From Eutreptiella sp. 'Long Island Sound 2002' (Eukaryota > Euglenozoa > Euglenophyceae > Eutreptiales > Eutreptiaceae), in assembly GCA_964036045.1 (NCBI GenBank), contig OZ038380.1, positions 9,137,913 through 9,201,912 of the forward strand: a DNA stretch of 64,000 nt. Direction: 5' to 3'. This document shows, in pieces, positions 1-10,984 of the stretch. The notes beneath the pieces are model-generated. The model ran no database searches and was not told the DNA's origin. It saw only the letters and a program-made list of their open reading frames with translations. How positions within the stretch are numbered: the first letter of the stretch is position 1; every line of letters begins with the position of its first letter. Both the position numbers and the translations under genes were made by a program.

Positions 1-36
1 AAAAACTGTATGGCCAAGACCGAGCCAGTTTTGGAG

Positions 37-52
37 CATTGTGACCACAATG
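37..52. other. Dyad-symmetric element of class A monomers (example)
   Basis: CATTGTG and CACAATG form a 7-bp inverted repeat around a 2-bp AC spacer. The same element is present in every class A monomer. In some copies, for example 1753-1768, the centre is GG/CC and the 16 bp are a perfect palindrome, CATTGTGGCCACAATG. Class C (catagtggccacaatg) has one mismatched pair and class B (cacagtggccacaatg) has two. Short dyads are a known feature of centromeric satellites that lack CENP-B boxes; whether this one extrudes or binds a protein cannot be told from sequence. Confidence 0.85.
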
Positions 53-300
53 TGGGGCACAAACTGTGAGTGCAGCATTGCCGCAAAAAACACATGGTGA
101 GGCCCCAGTTTTGTGTGTAATAATGATTTACCACAGTCCAACCATGACTTCTGCACAAAGGCTGCATGGCCAAGACCGACCCAGTTTTGGAGCATTGTGA
201 CCACAATGAGGGGCACAAACAGTAAGTGCAGCATTGCCGCAAAAAACACACGGTGAGGCCCCAGTTTTGTGTGTAATAATGATTTACCACAGTCCAATCA

Positions 301-456
301 TGACTTCTGCACAAAGGCTGCATGGCCAAGACCGAGCCAGTTTTGGGGCACAGTGGCCACAATGTGGGGCACAAACAGTGAGTGCAGCATTGCCGCAAAA
401 AACACATGGTTAGACCCCAGTTTTGTGTGCAATAATGATTTACCACAGTCCAACCA
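301..456 (+). repeat. Reference monomer (one 156-bp unit, arbitrary phase)
   Basis: This copy shows the parts of the unit in order. First come tgacttctgcacaaaggctg and an invariant-looking atggccaagacc. A first ccagtttt box follows at 337-344. The dyad region gcacagtggccacaatg (349-365, B class here) is followed by tggggcacaaacagtgagtgc. Next are the attgccgc plus A-tract segment and a highly variable hub (cacatggttagacc here). The second ccagtttt box lies at 417-424, then the AT-rich gtgcaataatgattta segment and ccacagtccaac. By hand count one unit (337-492) is 79/156 G+C. The start point is a convenience; no biological boundary is visible. Confidence 0.9.
321..425 (+). repeat. Degenerate internal duplication spaced about half a monomer
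   Basis: At 321-345 the order is catgg, cca, agacc, gag, ccagttttg. At 405-425 it is catgg, tt, agacc, ccagttttg. The conserved blocks catgg, agacc and ccagttttg occur in the same order and differ only in short linkers. The two ccagtttt boxes are 80 bp apart, and the next one is 76 bp further on, so they divide the 156-bp unit almost in half. This suggests an ancient dimer of a roughly 78-bp unit or a segmental duplication; the rest of the two halves is too diverged for me to align with confidence. Confidence 0.55.
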
Positions 457-1752
457 TGACTCCTGCACAAAGGCTGCATGGCCAAGACCGAGCCAGTTTT
501 GGGGCACAGTGGCCACAATGTGGGGCACAAACTGTGAGTGCAGCATTGCCGCAAAAAACACATGGTGAGACTCCAGTTTTGTGTGTAATAATGATTTACC
601 ACAGTCCAACCATGACTTCTGCACAAAGGCTGCATGGCCAAGACCGAGCCAGTTTTGGAGCATTTTGACCACAATGTGGGGCACAAACTGTGAGTGCAGC
701 ATTGCCGCAAATAACACATGGTGAGACCCCAGTTTTGTGTGTAATAATGATTTACCACAGTCCAACCATGACTTCTGCACAAGGGCTGCATGGCCAAGAC
801 CGAGCCAGTTTTGGAGCATTGTGACCACAATGTGGGGCACAAACAGTGAGTGCAGCATTGCCGCAAAAAACACATGGTTAGACCCCAGTTTTGTGTGTAA
901 TAATGATTTACCACAGTCCAACCATGACTTCTGCACAAAGGCTGCATGGCCAAGACCGAGCCAGTTTTGGGGCATAGTGGCCACAATGTGGGGCACAAAG
1001 TGTGAGTGCAGCATTGCCGCAAAAAACATACGGTGAGGCCCCAGTTTTGTGTGTAATAATGATTTACCACAGTCCAATCATGACTTCTGCACAAAAACTG
1101 CATGGCCAAGACCGAGCCAGTTTTGGGGCACAGTGGCCACAATGTGGGGCACAAACAGTGAGTGCAGCATTGCCGCAAAAAGCACGTGGTGAGACCCCAG
1201 TTTTGTGTGTAATAATGATTTACCACAGTCCAACCATGACTTCTGCACAAAAACTGCATGGCCAAGACCGAGCCAGCTTTGGGGCATAGTGGCCACAATG
1301 TGGGGCACAAACTGTGAGTGCAGCATTGCCGCAAAAAACATACGGTGAGGCCCCAGTTTTGTGTGTAATAATGATTTACCACAGTCCAATCATGACTTCT
1401 GCACAAAAACTGCATGGCCAAGACCGAGCCAGTTTTGGGGCACAGTGGCCACAATGTGGGGCACAAATAGGGAGTGCAGCATTGCCGCAAAAAACACATG
1501 GTGAGACCCCAGTTTTGTGTGTAATAATGATTTACCACAGTCCAATCATGACTTCTGCACAAAAACGGCATGGCCAAGACCGAGCCAGTTTTGGGGCATA
1601 GTGGCCACAATGTGCGGCACAAACTGTGAGTGCAGCATTGCCGCAAAAAACATACGGTGAGGCCCCAGTTTTGTGTGTAATAATGATTTACCACAGTCCA
1701 ATCATGACTTCTGCACAAAAGCTGCATGGCCAAGACCGAGCCAGTTTTGGAG

Positions 1753-1768
1753 CATTGTGGCCACAATG
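1753..1768. other. Perfect 16-bp palindrome in a hybrid A/C monomer
   Basis: CATTGTGG is followed directly by its reverse complement CCACAATG. This monomer joins the class A left arm (gagcattgtg) to the class B/C centre (ggcc). The same combination recurs, for example in monomers near 2,220, 8,150 and 9,555, and repeatedly between 30 and 36 kb. Confidence 0.85.
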
Positions 1769-1899
1769 TGGGGCACAAACTGTGAGTGCAGCATTGCCGC
1801 AAAAAACATACGGTGAGGCCCCAGTTTTGTGTGTAATAATGATTTACCACAGTCCAATCATGACTTCTGCACAAAAAAGGCATGGCCAAGACCGAGCCA

Positions 1900-4800
1900 G
1901 TTTTGGGGCACAGTGGCCACAATGTGGGGCACAAATAGGGAGTGCAGCATTGCCGCAAAAAACACATGGTGAGACCCCAGTTTTGTGTGTAATAATGATT
2001 TACCACAGTCCAATCATGACTTCTGCACAAAAACGGCATGGCCAAGACCGAGCCAGTTTTGGGGCATAGTGGCCACAATGTGCGGCACAAACTGTGAGTG
2101 CAGCATTGCCGCAAAAAACATACGGTGAGGCCCCAGTTTTGTGTGTAATAATGATTTACCACAGTCCAATCATGACTTCTGCACAAAAGGTGCATGGCCA
2201 AGACCGAGCCAGTTTTGGAGCATTGTGGCCACAATGTGCGGCACAAACTGTGAGTGCAGCATTGCCGCAAAAAACATACGGTGAGGCCCCAGTTTTGTGT
2301 GTAATAATGATTTACCACAGTCCAATCATGACTTCTGCACAAAAAAGGCATGGCCAAGACCGAGCCAGTTTTGGGGCATAGTGGCCACAATGTGGGGCAC
2401 AAACTGTGAGTGCAGCATTGCCGCAAAAAACATACGGTGAGACCCCAGTTTTGTGTGTAATAATGATTTACCACAGTCCAACCATGACTTCTGCACAAAA
2501 ACTGCATGGCCAAGACAGAGCCAGTTTTGGGGCATAGTGGCCACAATGTGGGGCACAAACAGTGAGTGCAGCATTGCCGCAAAAAACACATGGTTAGACC
2601 CCAGTTTTGTGTGTAATAATGATTTACCACAGTCCAATCATGACTTCTGCACAAAGGCTGCATGGCCAAGACCGAGCCAGTTTTGGGGCACAGTGGCCAC
2701 AATGTGGGGCACAAATAGGGAGTGCAGCATTGCCGCAAAAAGCACGTGGTGAGACCCCAGTTTTGTGTGTAATAATGATTTACCACAGTCCAACCATGAC
2801 TTCTGCACAAAAACTGCATGGCCAAGACCGAGCCAGTTTTGGGGCATAGTGGCCACAATGTGGGGCACAAACTGTGAGTGCAGCATTGCCGCAAAAAACA
2901 TACGGTGAGGCCCCAGTTTTGTGTGTAATAATGATTTACCACAGTCCAATCATGACTTCTGCACAAAAACTGCATGGCCAAGACCGAGCCAGTTTTGGGG
3001 CACAGTGGCCACAATGTGGGGCACAAATAGGGAGTGCAGCATTGCCGCAAAAAACACATGGTTAGACCCCAGTTTTGTGTGTAATAATGATTTACCACAG
3101 TCCAATCATGACTTCTGCACAAAAACGGCATGGCCAAGACCGAGCCAGTTTTGGGGCATAGTGGCCACAATGTGCGGCACAAACTGTGAGTGCAGCATTG
3201 CCGCAAAAAACATACGGTGAGGCCCCAGTTTTGTGTGTAATAATGATTTACCACAGTCCAATCATGACTTCTGCACAAAAGCTGCATGGCCAAGACCGAG
3301 CCAGTTTTGGGGCATAGTGGCCACAATGTGCGGCACAAACTGTGAGTGCAGCATTGCCGCAAAAAACATACGGTGAGGCCCCAGTTTTGTGTGTAATAAT
3401 GATTTACCACAGTCCAATCATGACTTCTGCACAAAAACTGCATGGCCAAGACCGAGCCAGTTTTGGGGCATAGTGGCCACAATGTGCGGCACAAACTGTG
3501 AGTGCAGCATTGCCGCAAAAAACATACGGTGAGACCCCAGTTTTGTGTGTAATAATGATTTACCACAGTCCAACCATGACTTCTGCACAACAACTGCATG
3601 GCCAAGACAGAGCCAGTTTTGGGGCATAGTGGCCACAATGTGGGGCACAAACTGTGAGTGCAGCATTGCCGCAAAAAACATACGGTGAGGCCCCAGTTTT
3701 GTGTGTAATAATGATTTACCACAGTCCAATCATGACTTCTGCACAAAAACTGCATGGCCAAGACCGAGCCAGTTTTGGGGCACAGTGGCCACAATGTGGG
3801 GCACAAATAGGGAGTGCAGCATTGCCGCAAAAAACACATGGTGAGACCCCAGTTTTGTGTGTAATAATGATTTACCACAGTCCAATCATGACTTCTGCAC
3901 AAAAACGGCATGGCCAAGACCGAGCCAGTTTTGGGGCATAGTGGCCACAATGTGCGGCACAAACTGTGAGTGCAGCATTGCCGCAAAAAACATACGGTGA
4001 GGCCCCAGTTTTGTGTGTAAAAATGATTTACCACAGTCCAATCATGACTTCTGCACAAAAGCTGCATGGCCAAGACCGAGCCAGTTTTGGAGCATTGTGG
4101 CCACAATGTGCGGCACAAACTGTGAGTGCAGCATTGCCGCAAAAAACATACGGTGAGGCCCCAGTTTTGTGTGTAATAATGATTTACCACAGTCCAATCA
4201 TGACTTCTGCACAAAAAAGGCATGGCCAAGACCGAGCCAGTTTTGGGGCATAGTGGCCACAATGTGGGGCACAAACTGTGAGTGCAGCATTGCCGCAAAA
4301 AACATACGGTGAGACCCCAGTTTTGTGTGTAATAATGATTTACCACAGTCCAATCATGACTTCTGCACAAAAACTGCATGGCCAAGACCGAGCCAGTTTT
4401 GGGGCACAGTGGCCACAATGTGGGGCACAAATAGGGAGTGCAGCATTGCCGCAAAAAACACATGGTTAGACCCCAGTTTTGTGTGTAATAATGATTTACC
4501 ACAGTCCAATCATGACTTCTGCACAAAGGCTGCATGGCCAAGACCGAGCCAGTTTTGGGGCACAGTGGCCACAATGTGGGGCACAAATAGGGAATGCAGC
4601 ATTGCCGCAAAAAGCACGTGGTGAGACCCCAGTTTTGTGTGTAATAATGATTTACCACAGTCCAACCATGACTTCTGCACAAAAACTGCATGGCCAAGAC
4701 CGAGCCAGTTTTGGGGCATAGTGGCCACAATGTGGGGCACAAACTGTGAGTGCAGCAGTGCCGCAAAAAACATACGGTGAGGCCCCAGTTTTGTGTGTAA

Positions 4801-5512
4801 TAATGATTTACCACAGTCCAATCATGACTTCTGCACAAAAACTGCATGGCCAAGACCGAGCCAGTTTTGGGGCACAGTGGCCACAATGTGGGGCACAAAT
4901 AGGGAGTGCAGCATTGCCGCAAAAAACACATGGTTAGACCCCAGTTTTGTGTGTAATAATGATTTACCACAGTCCAATCATGACTTCTGCACAAAAACGG
5001 CATGGCCAAGACCGAGCCAGTTTTGGGGCATAGTGGCCACAATGTGCGGCACAAACTGTGAGTGCAGCATTGCCGCAAAAAACATACGGTGAGGCCCCAG
5101 TTTTGTGTGTAATAATGATTTACCACAGTCCAATCATGACTTCTGCACAAAAGCTGCATGGCCAAGACCGAGCCAGTTTTGGGGCATAGTGGCCACAATG
5201 TGCGGCACAAACTGTGAGTGCAGCATTGCCGCAAAAAACATACGGTGAGGCCCCAGTTTTGTGTGTAATAATGATTTACCACAGTCCAATCATGACTTCT
5301 GCACAAGAACTGCATGGCCAAGACCGAGCCAGTTTTGGGGCATAGTGGCCACAATGTGCGGCACAAACTGTGAGTGCAGCATTGCCGCAAAAAACATACG
5401 GTGAGACGCCAGTTTTGTGTGTAATAATGATTTACCACAGTCCAACCATGACTTCTGCACAAAAACTGCATGGCCAAGACAGAGCCAGTTTTGGGGCATA
5501 GTGGCCACAATG
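1900..5512 (+). repeat. 12-mer higher-order repeat, two copies, period 1,872 bp
   Basis: About 1,900-3,640 aligns with 3,772-5,512 at an offset of 1,872 bp (12 x 156). Long blocks differ by single bases, for example gggagtgcag versus gggaatgcag and attgcc versus agtgcc. The monomer around 2,450-2,580 differs at several linked sites from its counterpart, which looks like conversion by another monomer after the duplication. Confidence 0.7.
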
Positions 5513-5937
5513 TGGGGCACAAACTGTGAGTGCAGCATTGCCGCAAAAAACACATGGTTAGACCCCAGTTTGGTGTGTAATAATGATTTACCACAGTCCA
5601 ATCATGACTTCTGCACAAAAACTGCATGCCCAAGACCGAGCCAGTTTTGAGGCATAGTGGCCACAATGTGCGGCACAAACTGTGAGTGCAGCATTGCCGC
5701 AAAAAACATACGGTGAGGCCCCAGTTTTGTGTGTAATAATGATTTACCACAGTCCAATCATGACTTCTGCACAAAAACTGCATGGCCAAGACCGAGCCAG
5801 TTTTGGGGCATAGTGGCCACAATGTGCGGCACAAACTGTGACTGCAGCATTGCCGCAAAAAAAATACGGTGAGACCCGAGTTTTGTGTGTAATAATGATT
5901 TACCACAGTCCAACCATGACTTCTGCACAAAAACTGC

Positions 5938-6340
5938 ATGGCCAAGACCGAGCAGTTTTTAGGCACAGTGGCCACAATGTGGTGCACAAACAGTGAGTGC
6001 AGCATTGCCGCAAAATACACATGGTTGGACCCCAGTTTTGTGTGCAATAATGATTTACCACAGTCCAACTATGACTTCTGCACAAAGGCTGCATGGCCAA
6101 GACCGAGCCAGTTTTGGGGCACAGTGGCCACAATGTGGGGCACAAACTGTGAGTGCAGCATTGGCGCAAAAAACACATGGTGTGACCCCAGTTTTGTGTG
6201 TAATAATGATTTACCACAGTCCAACCATGACTTCTGCACAAAGGCTGCATGGCCAAGACCAAGCCAGTTTTGGAGCATTGTGACCACAATGTGGGGCACA
6301 AACAGTGAGTGCAGCATTGCCGCAAAAAGCACGTGGTGAG
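5938..6340 (+). repeat. Marked cassette with 1-bp deletion, copy 1
   Basis: A run of linked rare variants: gagcagttttt (one C missing, near 5,951), tggtgcac, aatacacatggttgg, ccaactatgac, attggcgcaaa and tggtgtgacc. The same set, including the deletion, recurs at 13,426-13,870, exactly 7,488 bp (48 x 156) away. A version without the deletion lies at about 17,100-17,420. Confidence 0.75.
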
Positions 6341-6663
6341 ACCCGAGTTTTGTGTGTAATAATGATTTACCACAGTCCAACCATGACTTCTGCACAAAAA
6401 CTGCATGGCCAAGACCGAGCCAGTTTTGGGGCATAGTGGCCACAATGTGGGGCACAAAGTGTGAGTGCAGCATTGCCGCAAAAAACATACGGTGAGGCCC
6501 CAGTTTTGTGTGTAATAATGATTTACCACAGTCCAACCATGACCTCTGCACAAAAGCTGCATGGCCAAGACCGAGCCAGTTTTGGGGCATAGTGGCCACA
6601 ATGTGGGGCACAAACTGTGTGTGCAGCATTGCCGCAAAAAACATACGGTGAGGCCCCAGTTTT

Positions 6664-8166
6664 GTGTGTAATAATGATTTACCACAGTCCAACCATGACT
6701 TCTGCACAAAGGCTGCATGGCCAAGACCGACCCAGTTTTGGAGCATTGTGACCACAATGAGGGGCACAAACAGTAAGTGCAGCATTGCCGCAAAAAACAC
6801 ACGGTGAGGCCCCAGTTTTGTGTGTAATAATGATTTACCACAGTCCAATCATGACTTCTGCACAAAGGCTGCATGGCCAAGACCGAGCCAGTTTTGGGGC
6901 ACAGTGGCCACAATGTGGGGCACAAACAGTGAGTGCAGCATTGCCGCAAAAAACACATGGTGAGACCCCAGTTTTGTGTGTAATAATGATTTACCACAGT
7001 CCAACCATGACTTCTGCACAAAGGCTGCATGGCCAAGACCGAGCCAGTTTTGGAGCATTTTGACCACAATGTGGGGCACAAACAGTGAGTGCAGCATTGC
7101 CGCAAATAACACATGGTGAGACCCCAGTTTTTGTGGGTAATAATGATTTACCACAGTCCAACCATGACTTCTGCACAAGGGCTGCATGGCCAAGACCGAG
7201 CCAGTTTTGGAGCATTGTGACCACAATGTGGGGCACAAACAGTGAGTGCAGCATTGCCGCAAAAAACACATGGTTAGACCCCAGTTTTGTGTGTAATAAT
7301 GATTTACCACAGTCCAACCATGACTTCTGCACAAAGGCTGCATGGCCAAGACCGAGCCAGTTTTGGGGCATAGTGGCCACAATGTGGGGCACAAAGTGTG
7401 AGTGCAGCATTGCCGCAAAAAACATACGGTGAGGCCCCACTTTTGTGTGTAATAATGATTTACCACAGTCCAATCATGACTTCTGCACAAAAACTGCATG
7501 GCCAAGACCGAGCCAGTTTTGGGGCACAGTGGCCACAATGTGGGGCACAAACAGTGAGTGCAGCATTGCCGCAAAAAGCACGTGGTGAGACCCCAGTTTT
7601 GTGTGTAATAATGATTTACCACAGTCCAACCATGACTTCTGCACAAAAACTGCATGGCCAAGACCGAGCCAGCTTTGGGGCATAGTGGCCACAATGTGGG
7701 GCACAAACTGTGAGTGCAGCATTGCCGCAAAAAACATACGGTGAGGCCCCAGTTTTGTGTGTAATAATGATTTACCACAGTCCAATCATGACTTCTGCAC
7801 AAAAACTGCATGGCCAAGACCGAGCCAGTTTTGGGGCACAGTGGCCACAATGTGGGGCACAAATAGGGAGTGCAGCATTGCCGCAAAAAACACATGGTGA
7901 GACCCCAGTTTTGTGTGTAATAATGATTTACCACAGTCCAATCATGACTTCTGCACAAAAACGGCATGGCCAAGACCGAGCCAGTTTTGGGGCATAGTGG
8001 CCACAATGTGCGGCACAAACTGTGAGTGCAGCATTGCCGCAAAAAACATACGGTGAGGCCCCAGTTTTGTGTGTAATAATGATTTACCACAGTCCAATCA
8101 TGACTTCTGCACAAAAGCTGCATGGCCAAGACCGAGCCAGTTTTGGAGCATTGTGGCCACAATGTG
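6664..8166 (+). repeat. Long-range duplicate of positions 113-1,770
   Basis: The order of marked monomers at 113-1,770 is reproduced here at an offset of 6.4-6.55 kb. Shared markers include gaccgaccc, aatgaggggc, cagtaagtgc, gagcattttgacc, caaataacac and a run of C monomers. The offset falls from 42 to 41 monomers because one monomer (about 421-576) has no counterpart. The second copy has a 1-bp insertion near 7,127 (T5 plus gtgggtaat). Confidence 0.65.
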
Positions 8167-10194
8167 CGGCACAAACTGTGAGTGCAGCCTTGCCGCAAAA
8201 AACATACGGTGAGGCCCCAGTTTTGTGTGTAATAATGATTTACCACAGTCCAATCATGACTTCTGCTCAAAAAAGGCATGGCCAAGACCGAGCCAGTTTT
8301 GGGGCATAGTGGCCACAATGTGGGGCACAAACTGTGAGTGCAGCATTGCCGCAAAAAACATACGGTCAGACCCCAGTTTTGTGTGTAATAATGATTTACC
8401 ACAGTCCAACCATGACTTCTGCACAAAAACTGCATGGCCAAGACAGAGCCAGTTTTGGGGCATAGTGGCCACAATGTGGGGCACAAACAGTGAGTGCAGC
8501 ATTGCCGCAAAAAACACATGGTTAGACCCCAGTTTTGTGTGTAATAATGATTTACCACAGTCCAATCATGACTTCTGCACAAAGGCTGCATGGCCAAGAC
8601 CGAGCCAGTTTTGGAGCATTGTGGCCACAATGTGGGGCACAAATAGGGAGTGCAGCATTGCCGCAAAAAACACATGGTGAGACCCCAGTTTTGTGTGTAA
8701 TAATGATTTACCACAGTCCAATCATGACTTCTGCACAAAAACGGCATGGCCAAGACCGAGCCAGTTTTGGGGCATAGTGGCCACAATGTGGGGCACAAAC
8801 TGTGAGTGCAGCATTGCCGCAAAAAACATACGGTCAGACCCCAGTTTTGTGTGTAATAATGATTTACCACAGTCCAACCATGACTTCTGCACAAAAACTG
8901 CATGGCCAAGACAGAGCCAGTTTTGGGGCATAGTGGCCACAATGTGGGGCACAAACTGTGAGTGCAGCATTGCCGCAAAAAGCACGTGGTGAGACCCCAG
9001 TTTTGTGTGTAATAATGATTTACCACAGTCCAACCATGACTTCTGCACAAAAACTGCATGGCCAAGACCGAGCCAGCTTTGGGGCATAGTGGCCACAATG
9101 TGGGGCACAAACTGTGAGTGCAGCATTGCCGCAAAAAACATACGGTGAGGCCCCAGTTTTGTGTGTAATAATGATTTACCACAGTCCAATCATGACTTCT
9201 GCACAAAAACTGCATGGCCAAGACCGAGCCAGTTTTGGGGCACAGTGGCCACAATGTGGGGCACAAATAGGGAGTGCAGCATTGCCGCAAAAAACACATG
9301 GTGAGACCCCAGTTTTGTGTGTAATAATGATTTACCACAGTCCAATCATGACTTCTGCACAAAAACGGCATGGCCAAGACCGAGCCAGTTTTGGGGCATA
9401 GTGGCCACAATGTGCGGCACAAACTGTGAGTGCAGCATTGCCGCAAAAAACATACGGTGAGGCCCCAGTTTTGTGTGTAATAATGATTTACCACAGTCCA
9501 ATCATGACTTCTGCACAAAAGCTGCATGGCCAAGACCGAGCCAGTTTTGGAGCATTGTGGCCACAATGTGCGGCACAAACTGTGAGTGCAGCCTTGCCGC
9601 AAAAAACATACGGTGAGGCCCCAGTTTTGTGTGTAATAATGATTTACCACAGTCCAATCATGACTTCTGCTCAAAAAAGGCATGGCCAAGACCGAGCCAG
9701 TTTTGGGGCATAGTGGCCACAATGTGGGGCACAAACTGTGAGTGCAGCATTGCCGCAAAAAACATACGGTCAGACCCCAGTTTTGTGTGTAATAATGATT
9801 TACCACAGTCCAACCATGACTTCTGCACAAAAACTGCATGGCCAAGACAGAGCCAGTTTTGGGGCATAGTGGCCACAATGTGGGGCACAAACAGTGAGTG
9901 CAGCATTGCCGCAAAAAACACATGGTTAGACCCCAGTTTTGTGTGTAATAATGATTTACCACAGTCCAATCATGACTTCTGCACAAAGGCTGCATGGCCA
10001 AGACCGAGCCAGTTTTGGAGCATTGTGGCCACAATGTGGGGCACAAATAGGGAGTGCAGCATTGCCGCAAAAAACACATGGTGAGACCCCAGTTTTGTGT
10101 GTAATAATGATTTACCACAGTCCAATCATGACTTCTGCACAAAAACGGCATGGCCAAGACCGAGCCAGTTTTGGGGCATAGTGGCCACAATGTG
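7555..10194 (+). repeat. 9-mer higher-order repeat, period 1,404 bp
   Basis: About 7,555-8,790 matches 8,959-10,194 at an offset of 1,404 bp (9 x 156), with no difference noticed in the parts I compared. Three rare markers travel together: cagccttgcc, ctgctcaaaaaagg (8,265 and 9,669) and tacggtcagacc. Confidence 0.8.
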
Positions 10195-10770
10195 CGGCAC
10201 AAACTGTGAGTGCAGCATTGCCGCAAAAAACATACGGTGAGGCCCCAGTTTTGTGTGTAATAATGATTTACCACAGTCCAATCATGACTTCTGCACAAAA
10301 GCTGCATGGCCAAGACCGAGCCAGTTTTGGAGCATTGTGGCCACAATGTGCGGCACAAACTGTGAGTGCAGCCTTGCCGCAAAAAACATACGGTGAGGCC
10401 CCAGTTTTGTGTGTAATAATGATTTACCACAGTCCAATCATGACTTCTGCTCAAAAAAGGCATGGCCAAGACCGAGCCAGTTTTGGGGCATAGTGGCCAC
10501 AATGTGGGGCACAAACTGTGAGTGCAGCATTGCCGCAAGAAACATACGGTCAGACCCCAGTTTTGTGTGTAATAATGATTTACCACAGTCCAACCATGAC
10601 TTCTGCACAAAAACTGCATGGCCAAGACAGAGCCAGTTTTGGGGCATAGTGGCCACAATGTGGGGCACAAACAGTGAGTGCAGCATTGCCGCAAAAAACA
10701 CATGGTTAGACCCCAGTTTTGTGTGTAATAATGATTTACCACAGTCCAATCATGACTTCTGCACAAAGGC
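9410..10770 (+). repeat. 5-mer higher-order repeat, period 780 bp
   Basis: About 9,410-9,990 recurs at 10,190-10,770. The ctgctcaaaaaagg marker appears a third time at 10,449, 780 bp after 9,669. The last copy differs by gccgcaaga versus gccgcaaaa. This 5-mer is nested on the end of the adjoining 9-mer duplication. Confidence 0.75.
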
Positions 10771-10984
10771 TGCATGGCCAAGACCGAGCCAGTTTTGGGG
10801 CACAGTGGCCACAATGTGGGGCACAAATAGGGAGTGCAGCATTGCCGCAAAAAGCACGTGGTGAGACCCCAGTTTTGTGTGTAATAATGATTTACCACAG
10901 TCCAACCATGACTTCTGCACAAAAACTGCATGGCCAAGACCGAGCCAGTTTTGGGGCATAGTGGCCACAATGTGGGGCACAAAC

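Larger units (their letters stand above)
1..966 (+). repeat. Class A/B monomer segment
   Basis: Six monomers with gagcattgtgacc (A, e.g. 35, 191, 815), a gagcattttgacc variant (659) or gggcacagtggcc (B, e.g. 347, 503). The rare variant cagtaagtgcag near 229 occurs again near 6,773. It marks this segment as the homologue of 6.66-8.17 kb. Confidence 0.7.
967..5937 (+). repeat. Class C monomer domain with aaatagggag variants
   Basis: Most monomers carry gggcatagtggcc, tacggtgaggcc and often tgtgcggcac. A distinctive variant, aaatagggagtg in place of aaacagtgagtg, appears repeatedly here and again up to about 12.24 kb. I did not see it in the remaining 50 kb, so it marks a lineage confined to the left fifth of the window. 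Confidence 0.75.

Noticed and set aside
269-568. Plus-strand open stretches of 63-359 codons as small genes
   Set aside because: They are one to seven monomers of the satellite in two frames. They end when the hub reads tggtgag (TGA) or when class A gagcattgtga supplies a stop, so their lengths reflect monomer class order only.
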